From the NCBI GenBank assembly GCA_947450745.1, contig CANFYD010000289.1:1-5595 (forward strand): a DNA stretch of 5,595 nucleotides. Reading direction: 5' to 3'. A model generated the notes under the pieces. It saw nothing but the letters and a program-made list of their open reading frames with translations, was not told the DNA's origin and ran no database searches. Position numbers and translations under genes: made by a program. Source of the stretch: Burkholderiales bacterium (GTDB taxonomy: Bacteria > Pseudomonadota > Gammaproteobacteria > Burkholderiales > Burkholderiaceae_C). This document shows positions 1 through 4,546 of the stretch, one piece after another (the first letter of the stretch is position 1; every line of letters starts with the position of its first letter).

Positions 1-377
1 AGCGTCTCCATGATCACGCCAGTGGAAAACGGCAGAATCTGCGCTGGCTGCAAGCCCATCGCATCGGCCAGCGCCGTGCAACTCAGGCGCGCCCGCGCCA
101 AACCGTCGGCACCTGTGCCCGCGTTGGCGTTGCCGGTGTTGACCAAGATGGCGCGGATTTCGGCGCCCGCCGCCAGATGCTCTCGGCAGACCTGCACCGG
201 TGCGGCGCAAAAGCGGTTCTGGGTGAACACCCCGGCCACGCTGCTCCCTTCCACCAGCGCGATCACGCTGAGGTCGCGGCGGTCCGCCTTGCGAATGCCC
301 GCCATCGTGATGCCAAGGCGCACGCCAGGCACGGGATGCAGGGAAGCGGGGTCAGGAGCTTTGAGATTGACGGGCAT
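1..377 (-). CDS. argJ: Bifunctional ornithine acetyltransferase / N-acetylglutamate synthase ArgJ, N-terminal part
   Basis: ArgJ moves the acetyl group from N-acetylornithine to glutamate in the cytoplasmic cyclic arginine pathway; bifunctional forms also make N-acetylglutamate from acetyl-CoA. The reading frame starts at an ATG (377-375) and stays open to the left edge, giving 125 codons plus two bases. Translation begins MPVNLKAPDPASLHPVPGVR, the usual start for beta-proteobacterial ArgJ. It continues with FTQNRFCAAPV (about residues 51-61), VNTGNANAGTG (79-89) and PFSTGVI (116-122). The Thr-Gly pair at 119-120 matches the family's oxyanion-hole motif. The threonine at which the precursor cleaves itself lies beyond the window, so activity cannot be judged. 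No Shine-Dalgarno sequence is visible upstream. The 51-nt gap to the sppA stop holds no convincing promoter or terminator, so read-through from the upstream operon is possible. The identification is firm. Confidence 0.95.
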   Translation of the reverse strand, partial: MPVNLKAPDPASLHPVPGVRLGITMAGIRKADRRDLSVIALVEGSSVAGVFTQNRFCAAPVQVCREHLAAGAEIRAILVNTGNANAGTGADGLARARLSCTALADAMGLQPAQILPFSTGVIMET

Positions 378-428
378 GGTGGGCGAGTTGTGAGCAAAGT
401 TGGAAAGAACCGGGCAGGCAAAAGTGCC

Positions 429-1445
429 TCAGCGCATCGGTGCCAGCGAGCGCAGCGACTTGACAGCGCCCTCGCCCATCGCCGCGCCAAAGCGCTTGGC
501 CAGGCGTTCGGCGACGTTGTCGCGCGGGGTGTAGTCGATAATTTCTTCGGCCTTGACGACCTCGCGGGCGACGAAATCGAGGTTGCCGAGGTGGTCGGCC
601 AGGCCGAGCTTGACGGCCTGCTCACCGTTCCAGAACAGACCGGAAAAAGTCTCCGGCGTTTCCTTCAAGCGGCTGCCACGGCCTTCGCGGACGACGGCGA
701 TGAATTGCTGGTGGATCTGGTCCAGCATCGCTTGGGCGAGTTCCCGCTGATGCTCGTTGACCGGAGTGAACGGGTCGAGCATGCCCTTGTTGCTGCCGGC
801 GGTCAGCAAACGGCGCTCGACGCCGAGCTTTTCCATCAAACCGGTGAAGCCGAAGCCGTCCATCAAGACGCCGATCGAGCCGACCACCGAGGCCTTGTCC
901 ACATAGATTTCATCGGCGGCGGCGGCGATGTAGTAAGCCCCCGAGGCGCACATTTCCTCGACCACGGCATAGACCTTCTTGCCATGCTTGAGCTTCAAGC
1001 GCTTGATTTCGTCGTAGACGATGCCGGATTGCACCGGACTGCCGCCGGGCGAGTTGATGCGCAACACCACCGCCTGCGAGCCGCTGTCTTCAAAAGCGGA
1101 CTTCAGGGCCGACACCAGCAATTCCGCGCTGGCCTCGGTATCGGCCGAAATCTCGCCGCGCACCTCGACCAAGGCGGTGTGCGGCGTGTTCGGGGCCGGC
1201 ATGTGGTGACGCTGGGGGAACACGGTCCAGACGAAAAAGCCGAGCAAGCCCAACCAGAACAGTCGGGTGAACATCCGCCAGCGCCGCTCGCTGCGCTTGT
1301 CGCGCAAATAGTCTTTGGCAAACTGCGTCAGCACATGCTCGTAGCTCGCTGGAGCAGACCCGGCGGGCACGGTGGGCCCGGCGACCGGGGTCTTGTCGGG
1401 CAAGGGATCCGCCATCGGCTGGGGCAGGTCGTCGTTCTGGTTCAT
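429..1445 (-). CDS. sppA: Signal peptide peptidase SppA, S49 family, membrane anchored
   Basis: S49 serine peptidases of this type cut remnant signal peptides in the inner membrane using a Ser/Lys dyad. From the ATG at 1445 the protein has 338 residues, the size of the short single-domain SppA and not of the duplicated E. coli form. It has a hydrophilic, proline-rich N-terminus of about 58 residues, one hydrophobic segment (about 59-76), then the peptidase domain. RINSPGGSP (about 129-137) is the oxyanion-region motif. CASGAYYIAAAADEIY carries the likely nucleophile Ser168, and GSNKGMLDPF carries the likely base Lys220. The long N-terminus with a single membrane segment suggests that the catalytic domain faces the periplasm. 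A TTG at 1469 in the same frame would add 8 residues and overlap the upstream gene by 11 nt. I prefer the ATG, 13 nt after that stop, although neither start has a clear Shine-Dalgarno sequence. Confidence 0.93.
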   Translation of the reverse strand: MNQNDDLPQPMADPLPDKTPVAGPTVPAGSAPASYEHVLTQFAKDYLRDKRSERRWRMFTRLFWLGLLGFFVWTVFPQRHHMPAPNTPHTALVEVRGEISADTEASAELLVSALKSAFEDSGSQAVVLRINSPGGSPVQSGIVYDEIKRLKLKHGKKVYAVVEEMCASGAYYIAAAADEIYVDKASVVGSIGVLMDGFGFTGLMEKLGVERRLLTAGSNKGMLDPFTPVNEHQRELAQAMLDQIHQQFIAVVREGRGSRLKETPETFSGLFWNGEQAVKLGLADHLGNLDFVAREVVKAEEIIDYTPRDNVAERLAKRFGAAMGEGAVKSLRSLAPMR

Positions 1446-1458
1446 GGGCGGGTTCAAA

Positions 1459-1896
1459 TCAATCTTCAAAAACGGGTTTCGTGTTGCGGGAAGGATACCA
1501 ATAGACCTGGCCCCCGCGTTCTTGCACTTCGATCTTGGTCAAGCCCATGCGGCCGCACATGCCGGTGACGCAGCGGCCGGTCAGCGGGTCGTAGACCGCG
1601 CCGTGGATGGAGCACATGATGAATTGCTTGTCACCATCCAGGAATTCACCCTCTTGCCAGTCCATCTCGGTCGGCACGTGAGCGCAGCGGTTCAAATAGG
1701 CCACCACTTGGCCGTCAAAACGCAAAGCGAAGGCGCGCGCCGGTTGGCGATATTGCAACACGTCAAAGCTGTGCGCACGGCCGCGTTCTTCCAGCGCATC
1801 GGAAGCGCACAGCGCCAGCGAGGTGGGCAATTCTGTCAAAGCGGGGGTTTCAGGCGAAGCAGGGGAAACGGGCGATTCGTCGTTCAATTCAGGCAT
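1459..1896 (-). CDS. Small Rieske [2Fe-2S] domain protein
   Basis: A 145-residue protein that looks like a stand-alone Rieske ferredoxin-type domain. The cluster ligands are visible: CAH (Cys71, His73) and CSIH (Cys95, His98), followed by the typical HGAVYDPLTGRC stretch. The two ligand pairs are separated by 21 residues, more than the 15-17 usual in classical Rieske ferredoxins. Two more cysteines (109 and 114) follow the second ligand pair. The first 25 or so residues are rich in Pro, Ser and Glu and look disordered; there is no signal peptide or membrane segment, so it is probably cytoplasmic. The ATG at 1896 overlaps the end of the upstream phosphatase gene by 8 nt, which suggests translational coupling. 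An in-frame start at 1983 would add 29 unconvincing residues. The redox partner and pathway are unknown. It is too short to be a ring-hydroxylating oxygenase alpha subunit. Confidence 0.88.
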   Translation of the reverse strand: MPELNDESPVSPASPETPALTELPTSLALCASDALEERGRAHSFDVLQYRQPARAFALRFDGQVVAYLNRCAHVPTEMDWQEGEFLDGDKQFIMCSIHGAVYDPLTGRCVTGMCGRMGLTKIEVQERGGQVYWYPSRNTKPVFED

Positions 1897-2548
1897 ATTC
1901 CACCAGCCAAGCATGTAATTCGGACACCGACTGCGCGATATGCAGCGGCTTGAAGGCGGCAAAGTTGCTGTGCTCATGGGCACCGTAGCCGACGCCGATG
2001 CTGGCGGTGCCGGCGTTCAGGGCCAGTTGCAGATCGTGCGTGGTGTCGCCGATCATCAGCGTGCGCTGCGGCGCGACACCCAACTCGTCCATCAGCTCCA
2101 GCAGCATTTGCGGATGCGGTTTGGACGAGGTTTCATCGGCGGTGCGGGTGCTGTCAAAAATGCCCTGCAACTCCACCGCTTGCAGCGAGGCGTCTAGGCC
2201 GAGACGGCTTTTGCCGGTGGCCACGGCCAAGCGGTGCTGGCGCGCCTTCAAGCCGGCCAGCATCTCCAGCGTGCCTTCGAACAGCGTCAGTTGATCCTCG
2301 GCGGCCAAATAGTGGTGGCGAAACCGCACCCCCATCTCGGCATAGCGATCCACCGGCAGCTCCGGCACCGCATGGGCCAGCGCGTCCCGCAGCCCCAGGC
2401 CAATCACATAGCTGGCGGCCTCGGCGCTGGGCTTGGGCAGACCTAAATCCACCGCCGAGGCCTGAATGCAGTGTGTGATCAAGGCGGTCGAGTCGAACAG
2501 CGTGCCGTCCCAGTCGAAAACGATCAAATCAAATTGTTTGGATGGCAT
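1889..2548 (-). CDS. HAD-IA family hydrolase, phosphoglycolate-phosphatase-like
   Basis: A 219-residue haloacid dehalogenase superfamily phosphatase, probably cytoplasmic, with all four catalytic motifs. Motif I is FDWDGTLFDS, with nucleophile Asp12 and acid/base Asp14. Motif II is Thr111 in VATGKS. Motif III is Lys143 in SSKPHP. Motif IV is MIGDTTHD, with Asp168 and Asp172 as likely Mg2+ ligands. The stretch between motifs I and II (about residues 20-95) forms the alpha-helical C1 cap of subfamily IA. Overall it resembles phosphoglycolate phosphatase Gph and related small HAD phosphatases, but substrate cannot be read from the sequence. The ATG lies 3 nt after the rluC stop codon with no Shine-Dalgarno sequence, so translation probably depends on ribosomes finishing rluC. 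Its own stop overlaps the start of the Rieske gene. The family call is secure; the substrate is not. Confidence 0.93.
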   Translation of the reverse strand: MPSKQFDLIVFDWDGTLFDSTALITHCIQASAVDLGLPKPSAEAASYVIGLGLRDALAHAVPELPVDRYAEMGVRFRHHYLAAEDQLTLFEGTLEMLAGLKARQHRLAVATGKSRLGLDASLQAVELQGIFDSTRTADETSSKPHPQMLLELMDELGVAPQRTLMIGDTTHDLQLALNAGTASIGVGYGAHEHSNFAAFKPLHIAQSVSELHAWLVEYA

Positions 2549-2551
2549 GGG

Positions 2552-3790
2552 TTAGTCTTTTAACGCGAGTAATAGTTGCTCGCATTCGGGTGGCAGCGGT
2601 GCTTGCAGCTCCAGCTCCAGCGCCGTGGCCGGATGGACAAAGCGCAGGCGCTTGGCGTGCAGGAACATGCGCTCGAAACGCAGATTGCCGCGCGCCATGG
2701 CCCGATTGGCTTCGAAATCACCGTATTTCGGGTCGCCCAGGATCGGATGCCCGGCATGCGCCAAGTGGACGCGAATCTGATGCGTGCGGCCGGTTTTGAT
2801 GGTCACGTCGAGCAAACTGAAAGTGCTTTGGGGGTCAACATTTCGGCCAGTCAGGCGCTGCGCCACCTTGACCAAACTGATCGCACGCTTGGCTTGATCG
2901 GCCTGCGGGTCATTTGACGACTCGACCGCCCGCACCCAGCGCTCGCCGTCGCTGCCGATGAACTTGAGCAGGGCGACATCCAGCACTTTTTTGTTCTCGG
3001 CCCAGTCTCCCAGCACCAGCGCGGCATAGGTCTTGCCGGTTTCGCGCTCGCGAAACTGCTCTTGCAGGGCGATCAAGGCGCTGCGCTTCTTGGCAATCAG
3101 CAGCAGGCCCGAGGTTTCCTTGTCCAGCCGGTGCACCAGCTCCAGGTATTTGGCGTCCGGGCGGGCTTGGCGCATTTGCTCGATCACGCCAAAACTGACG
3201 CCGGAGCCGCCATGCACGGCCACGCCTGCCGGCTTGTTGATGGCGAGCAGATGCTCATCTTCAAAGATGATGGGAAATTCGCGCGCCGGCACGTAATCGG
3301 GCTTGCTCAACACCCGCTCCGGCAGGCGCACAGGCGGAATCCTGATCTCGTCACCCAGCACCAACCGGGTGTCGGCTTGCGCCCGGCCCTTGTTGACGCG
3401 CACTTCGCCGGCCCGGATCAGCCGGTAGATGTGGGTTTTGGGCACGCCCTTCAGTTCGCGCAGCAGGAAGTTGTCGAGTCGCTGTCCAGCCGAGCCGTCA
3501 TCCACCGTCACGCGGCGCACGGCCGGTGCGGGCGTCGGGGCTTGGAGTGTGGCCAGCGGCACGGCAATGGCTCCCAGCTGCCGTGCTGGAGTGCTGACCC
3601 GCAGCGGCCGCGCTGCCCGCGCAGCGGCCGCCGCCGGAACGCGCCCACCCCGCGCCGCAGCGGCAACAGCGCGCGGAGAATGACCGGCGGCCCGGTCGGG
3701 TGCACGGTTCGAAAAGCGCTCGTTCGGCCGGTCCTTGCGGGTTTTCGCGGCGATTGGAGGCTTGGCTTTAGCCCTTATAATGTTGCTCAC
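2552..3790 (-). CDS. rluC: 23S rRNA pseudouridine synthase RluC
   Basis: RluC converts uridines in 23S rRNA to pseudouridine (positions 955, 2504 and 2580 in E. coli) near the peptidyl transferase centre. From a GTG at 3790 the protein has 412 residues. An S4 RNA-binding domain spans about 104-155 (AGQRLDNFLLRELKGVPKTH onward). The catalytic domain contains NKPAGVAVHGGSG (about 185-197), the catalytic Asp223 in HRLDKETSG, and GRTHQIRVH (334-342). VHGGSG followed by SFGVIE fits RluC better than RluA or RluD. About 90 residues rich in Ala, Arg and Pro precede the S4 domain; E. coli RluC has only about 20 there and is 319 residues long. The start is uncertain: there is no ATG upstream of the S4 domain, and two tandem GTG codons (3793 and 3790) are the best candidates, neither with a Shine-Dalgarno sequence. 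It is the first gene of the minus-strand operon and divergent from rne. Confidence 0.93.
   Translation of the reverse strand: MSNIIRAKAKPPIAAKTRKDRPNERFSNRAPDRAAGHSPRAVAAAARGGRVPAAAAARAARPLRVSTPARQLGAIAVPLATLQAPTPAPAVRRVTVDDGSAGQRLDNFLLRELKGVPKTHIYRLIRAGEVRVNKGRAQADTRLVLGDEIRIPPVRLPERVLSKPDYVPAREFPIIFEDEHLLAINKPAGVAVHGGSGVSFGVIEQMRQARPDAKYLELVHRLDKETSGLLLIAKKRSALIALQEQFRERETGKTYAALVLGDWAENKKVLDVALLKFIGSDGERWVRAVESSNDPQADQAKRAISLVKVAQRLTGRNVDPQSTFSLLDVTIKTGRTHQIRVHLAHAGHPILGDPKYGDFEANRAMARGNLRFERMFLHAKRLRFVHPATALELELQAPLPPECEQLLLALKD
3754..3781 (+). promoter_or_regulatory. Weak promoter candidate with consensus TATAAT, reading toward rne
   Basis: A perfect TATAAT (3776-3781) lies 16 nt after TTGGAG (3754-3759), which matches only the TTG of the -35 consensus. 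It sits inside the first codons of rluC. If used, it would give an rne leader of roughly 750 nt, and its transcript would be antisense to the rluC start. It may also be a chance match in codons for Asn-Ile-Ile-Arg. Confidence 0.25.
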
Positions 3791-3892
3791 CACGTTGTCG
3801 CTGTAAGTATTTGATTTTTCTGATTTTACCTGGGGCTTAGTGACCACAGGAGACCCCGGTAGAAGTCCGGAAAAAGTCTTGAAAATACAGAG

Positions 3893-3915
3893 CAGCAAGT
3901 ACAGGTAATTTGCTG
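3893..3915. repeat. Short inverted repeat in divergent promoter area
   Basis: CAGCAA (3893-3898) and TTGCTG (3910-3915) are exact reverse complements. On the plus strand a G-U and a U-A pair extend the stem to 8 pairs around a 7-nt loop. It lies in the AT-richer stretch between the two genes, where a regulator site would fit, but no known operator is recognised. Confidence 0.35.
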
Positions 3916-3935
3916 GCGGCGATGAAATGGTGATA

Positions 3936-3956
3936 TGGGCCGAAGTTGTCGGCCCA
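3936..3956. repeat. Perfect 8-bp inverted repeat with 5-nt spacer
   Basis: TGGGCCGA (3936-3943) and TCGGCCCA (3949-3956) are exact reverse complements around AGTTG. An A-rich tract (3960-3965) follows on the plus strand. Neither strand has a T-run after the hairpin, so it is not a normal terminator. It could be an operator between the divergent promoters or a leader hairpin. Confidence 0.6.
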
Positions 3957-4045
3957 ATCAAAAAATAGGTGATGCAACGCGCATCTGCTGGAGTCGGGCC
4001 CTGTTCCCAAGTGACGGGTCGGCCTCGGGTGCTGCGCGGCAGAGC

Positions 4046-4073
4046 AATGTAGAACGAACCACGTCGGGCGCAA
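4046..4073 (-). promoter_or_regulatory. Weak promoter candidate reading toward rluC
   Basis: Read on the minus strand, TTGCGC (4073-4068) and TACATT (4051-4046) are separated by 16 nt. The -10 box matches four of six consensus bases and the -35 box only three. It would give rluC a leader of about 250 nt. Support is thin. Confidence 0.15.
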
Positions 4074-4125
4074 TTCACGATCGAGAGCGATCAAGAGCTG
4101 GCCCGGCACAGACAAGGTTTCCAAA

Positions 4126-4166
4126 GGCATGAGAACGGTTGCTTGCAAGTCCAACCGCCTCATGCC
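4126..4166. repeat. Stem-loop 1: long inverted repeat upstream of rne
   Basis: GGCATGAG (4126-4133) pairs perfectly with CTCATGCC (4159-4166). Inside it, CGGTTG (4136-4141) pairs perfectly with CAACCG (4152-4157). That gives 14 base pairs with a small AA/C internal loop and a 10-nt loop (4142-4151). The loop contains the self-complementary octamer CTTGCAAG. No T-run follows on either side, so it is not an intrinsic terminator. It has no wobble pairs, so strand cannot be assigned; it could be an RNA element or a DNA operator. Confidence 0.75.
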
Positions 4167-4226
4167 AGCGTCCAACAGTCCACACGGATGATTCCCCTCC
4201 CTCCCCTCACCCACCGCCGCTTACGC

Positions 4227-4260
4227 GCGCAGCCCCGGCCCATCGCCGGCGAGGCTGTGC
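4227..4260 (+). repeat. Stem-loop 2 in putative rne leader
   Basis: GCGCAGCC (4227-4234) pairs with GGCTGTGC (4253-4260), including one G-U pair on the plus strand. Then CCGGC (4235-4239) pairs with GCCGG (4245-4249) around the 5-nt loop CCATC. A 3-nt one-sided bulge (4250-4252) interrupts the stem, giving 13 pairs in total, nearly all G-C. Confidence 0.7.
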
Positions 4261-4279
4261 CGCCCAGCCGTGGCCGGGC

Positions 4280-4315
4280 CGCGCAGCACCACCGGGCTCA
4301 TGTCCGGGCTGCGTG
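4280..4315 (+). repeat. Stem-loop 3 in putative rne leader
   Basis: CGCGCAGC (4280-4287) pairs with GCTGCGTG (4308-4315), and CCGGGC (4292-4297) pairs with GTCCGG (4302-4307). The loop is TCAT (4298-4301). A one-sided ACCA bulge (4288-4291) sits mid-stem. Of the 14 pairs, two are G-U when read on the plus strand and would be A-C mismatches on the minus strand, which favours a plus-strand RNA. Confidence 0.7.
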
Positions 4316-4323
4316 TTCAAGGG

Positions 4324-4366
4324 AGCGGGCATCTGCGTCGCCTGTTGTGCCGCATGCGCCAACGCT
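4324..4366 (+). repeat. Stem-loop 4 with internal loops in putative rne leader
   Basis: Three short helices stack coaxially: AGCG/CGCT (4324-4327 with 4363-4366), GGC/GCC (4328-4330 with 4358-4360) and TGCG/CGCA (4334-4337 with 4351-4354). They are separated by an AA bulge (4361-4362) and a 3x3 internal loop (ATC against TGC), and closed by a 13-nt loop. It is the weakest of the five and may refold. Confidence 0.5.
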
Positions 4367-4413
4367 GAGATGTTGATCGACTAACGATTCAACAGCCAGT
4401 CCAGGGCGATTCC

Positions 4414-4420
4414 TTCCTCG
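4414..4420 (+). promoter_or_regulatory. Possible anti-Shine-Dalgarno segment in rne leader
   Basis: TTCCTCG (4414-4420) can pair with CGAGGAG (4532-4538), which covers the whole rne ribosome binding site (six Watson-Crick pairs and one G-U). Stem-loop 5 would lie within the enclosed loop. A second, local competitor, ACTCC (4514-4518), can pair with GGAGT (4535-4539). Pairing is seen; a regulatory role is inference. Confidence 0.3.
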
Positions 4421-4447
4421 GTTCTTCCACCATTGCTCGTGCGTCGA

Positions 4448-4485
4448 TGTGTTGCCGATTGAGTTTTTGCTTGATCGGCAACGTG
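4448..4485 (+). repeat. Stem-loop 5, start-proximal hairpin with U-rich loop
   Basis: GTTGCCGAT (4451-4459) and ATCGGCAAC (4474-4482) are perfect inverted repeats. Inward, the stem extends by U-G, G-U, A-U and G-C pairs to close a six-base loop TTTTTG (4464-4469), giving 13 pairs. Three further wobble pairs can be drawn outside (4448-4450 with 4483-4485). All the wobbles are G-U on the plus strand. The hairpin ends about 47 nt before the Shine-Dalgarno sequence. It is not followed by a T-run, so it is not a terminator. Confidence 0.75.
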
Positions 4486-4532
4486 ATATGGCGTGTTTGC
4501 GGGCCGGACTAGAACTCCGTCCTGAGGCACGC

Positions 4533-4538
4533 GAGGAG
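4533..4538 (+). promoter_or_regulatory. Strong Shine-Dalgarno sequence of rne
   Basis: GAGGAG lies 8 nt before the ATG at 4547, an ideal spacing, and decides that start over the in-frame ATG at 4541. It is the only canonical ribosome binding site in the window; the minus-strand genes lack clear ones. Confidence 0.9.
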
Positions 4539-4546
4539 TGATGACA

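Larger units (their letters stand above)
3791..4546. other. Divergent intergenic region between rluC and rne, no convincing gene
   Basis: About 750 nt separate the two divergent genes. Reading frames here start at GTG or poorly placed ATG codons, have no ribosome binding site and show no recognisable protein. The rluC frame stays open up to 4078, but that stretch looks like chance translation. The left part (about 3800-3970) is noticeably AT-richer than its surroundings and is where promoters would be expected. It also contains two inverted repeats (3893-3915, 3936-3956). The right part (4126-4546) is dominated by stem-loops and reads best as the 5' leader of the rne mRNA. No promoter with good hexamers at both positions was found on either strand, so transcription starts remain open. 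Confidence 0.8.
4126..4546 (+). promoter_or_regulatory. Putative structured 5' leader of the rne mRNA
   Basis: Five substantial stem-loops occur in succession before the rne start: 4126-4166, 4227-4260, 4280-4315, 4324-4366 and 4448-4485. A pyrimidine-rich, apparently unpaired stretch lies at about 4409-4430, and the Shine-Dalgarno site is at 4533-4538. Several stems are interrupted by one-sided bulges or internal loops, as in protein-binding RNA elements. Where pairs are not Watson-Crick they are G-U on the plus strand, which would be A-C mismatches on the other strand. E. coli rne mRNA has a 361-nt structured leader through which RNase E represses its own expression. By position and architecture this region is a candidate counterpart. 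The transcription start is unknown, so the first hairpin may lie outside the RNA. Confidence 0.55.

Noticed and set aside
416..429. Small inverted repeat AGGCA-AAAG-TGCCT between sppA and argJ as a terminator
   Set aside because: Only five pairs, it overlaps the end of sppA, and no T-run follows on the minus strand.
177..1568. A 463-codon open frame on the plus strand opposite sppA
   Set aside because: It lies antisense to sppA, whose S49 motifs are unmistakable; the frame stays open because of GC-rich codon bias. The translation is rich in His, Gln and Ala with no recognisable domain.
3062..3814. A 250-codon plus-strand open frame opposite rluC
   Set aside because: Antisense to the S4 and catalytic domains of RluC; the composition is typical of a reverse-frame artefact.
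3794..4078. Extension of the rluC frame upstream to a GTG at 4078
   Set aside because: It would add about 95 residues with no resemblance to RluC and spans inverted repeats; no ribosome binding site. More likely a chance absence of stops.
4079..4092. GATCG-AGAG-CGATC hairpin
   Set aside because: Only five pairs with a 4-nt loop; at this size such repeats are expected by chance in the region.
3837..4214. A 125-codon minus-strand open frame in the intergenic region
   Set aside because: No ribosome binding site, no recognisable protein, and it overlaps stem-loop 1 and the 3936-3956 inverted repeat.
4139..4384. Small plus-strand open frames (4139-4384 and 4143-4376) that could encode rne leader peptides
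   Set aside because: No Shine-Dalgarno sequence before either start, low-complexity Pro/Arg/Ala composition, and the region is better explained by RNA stem-loops.
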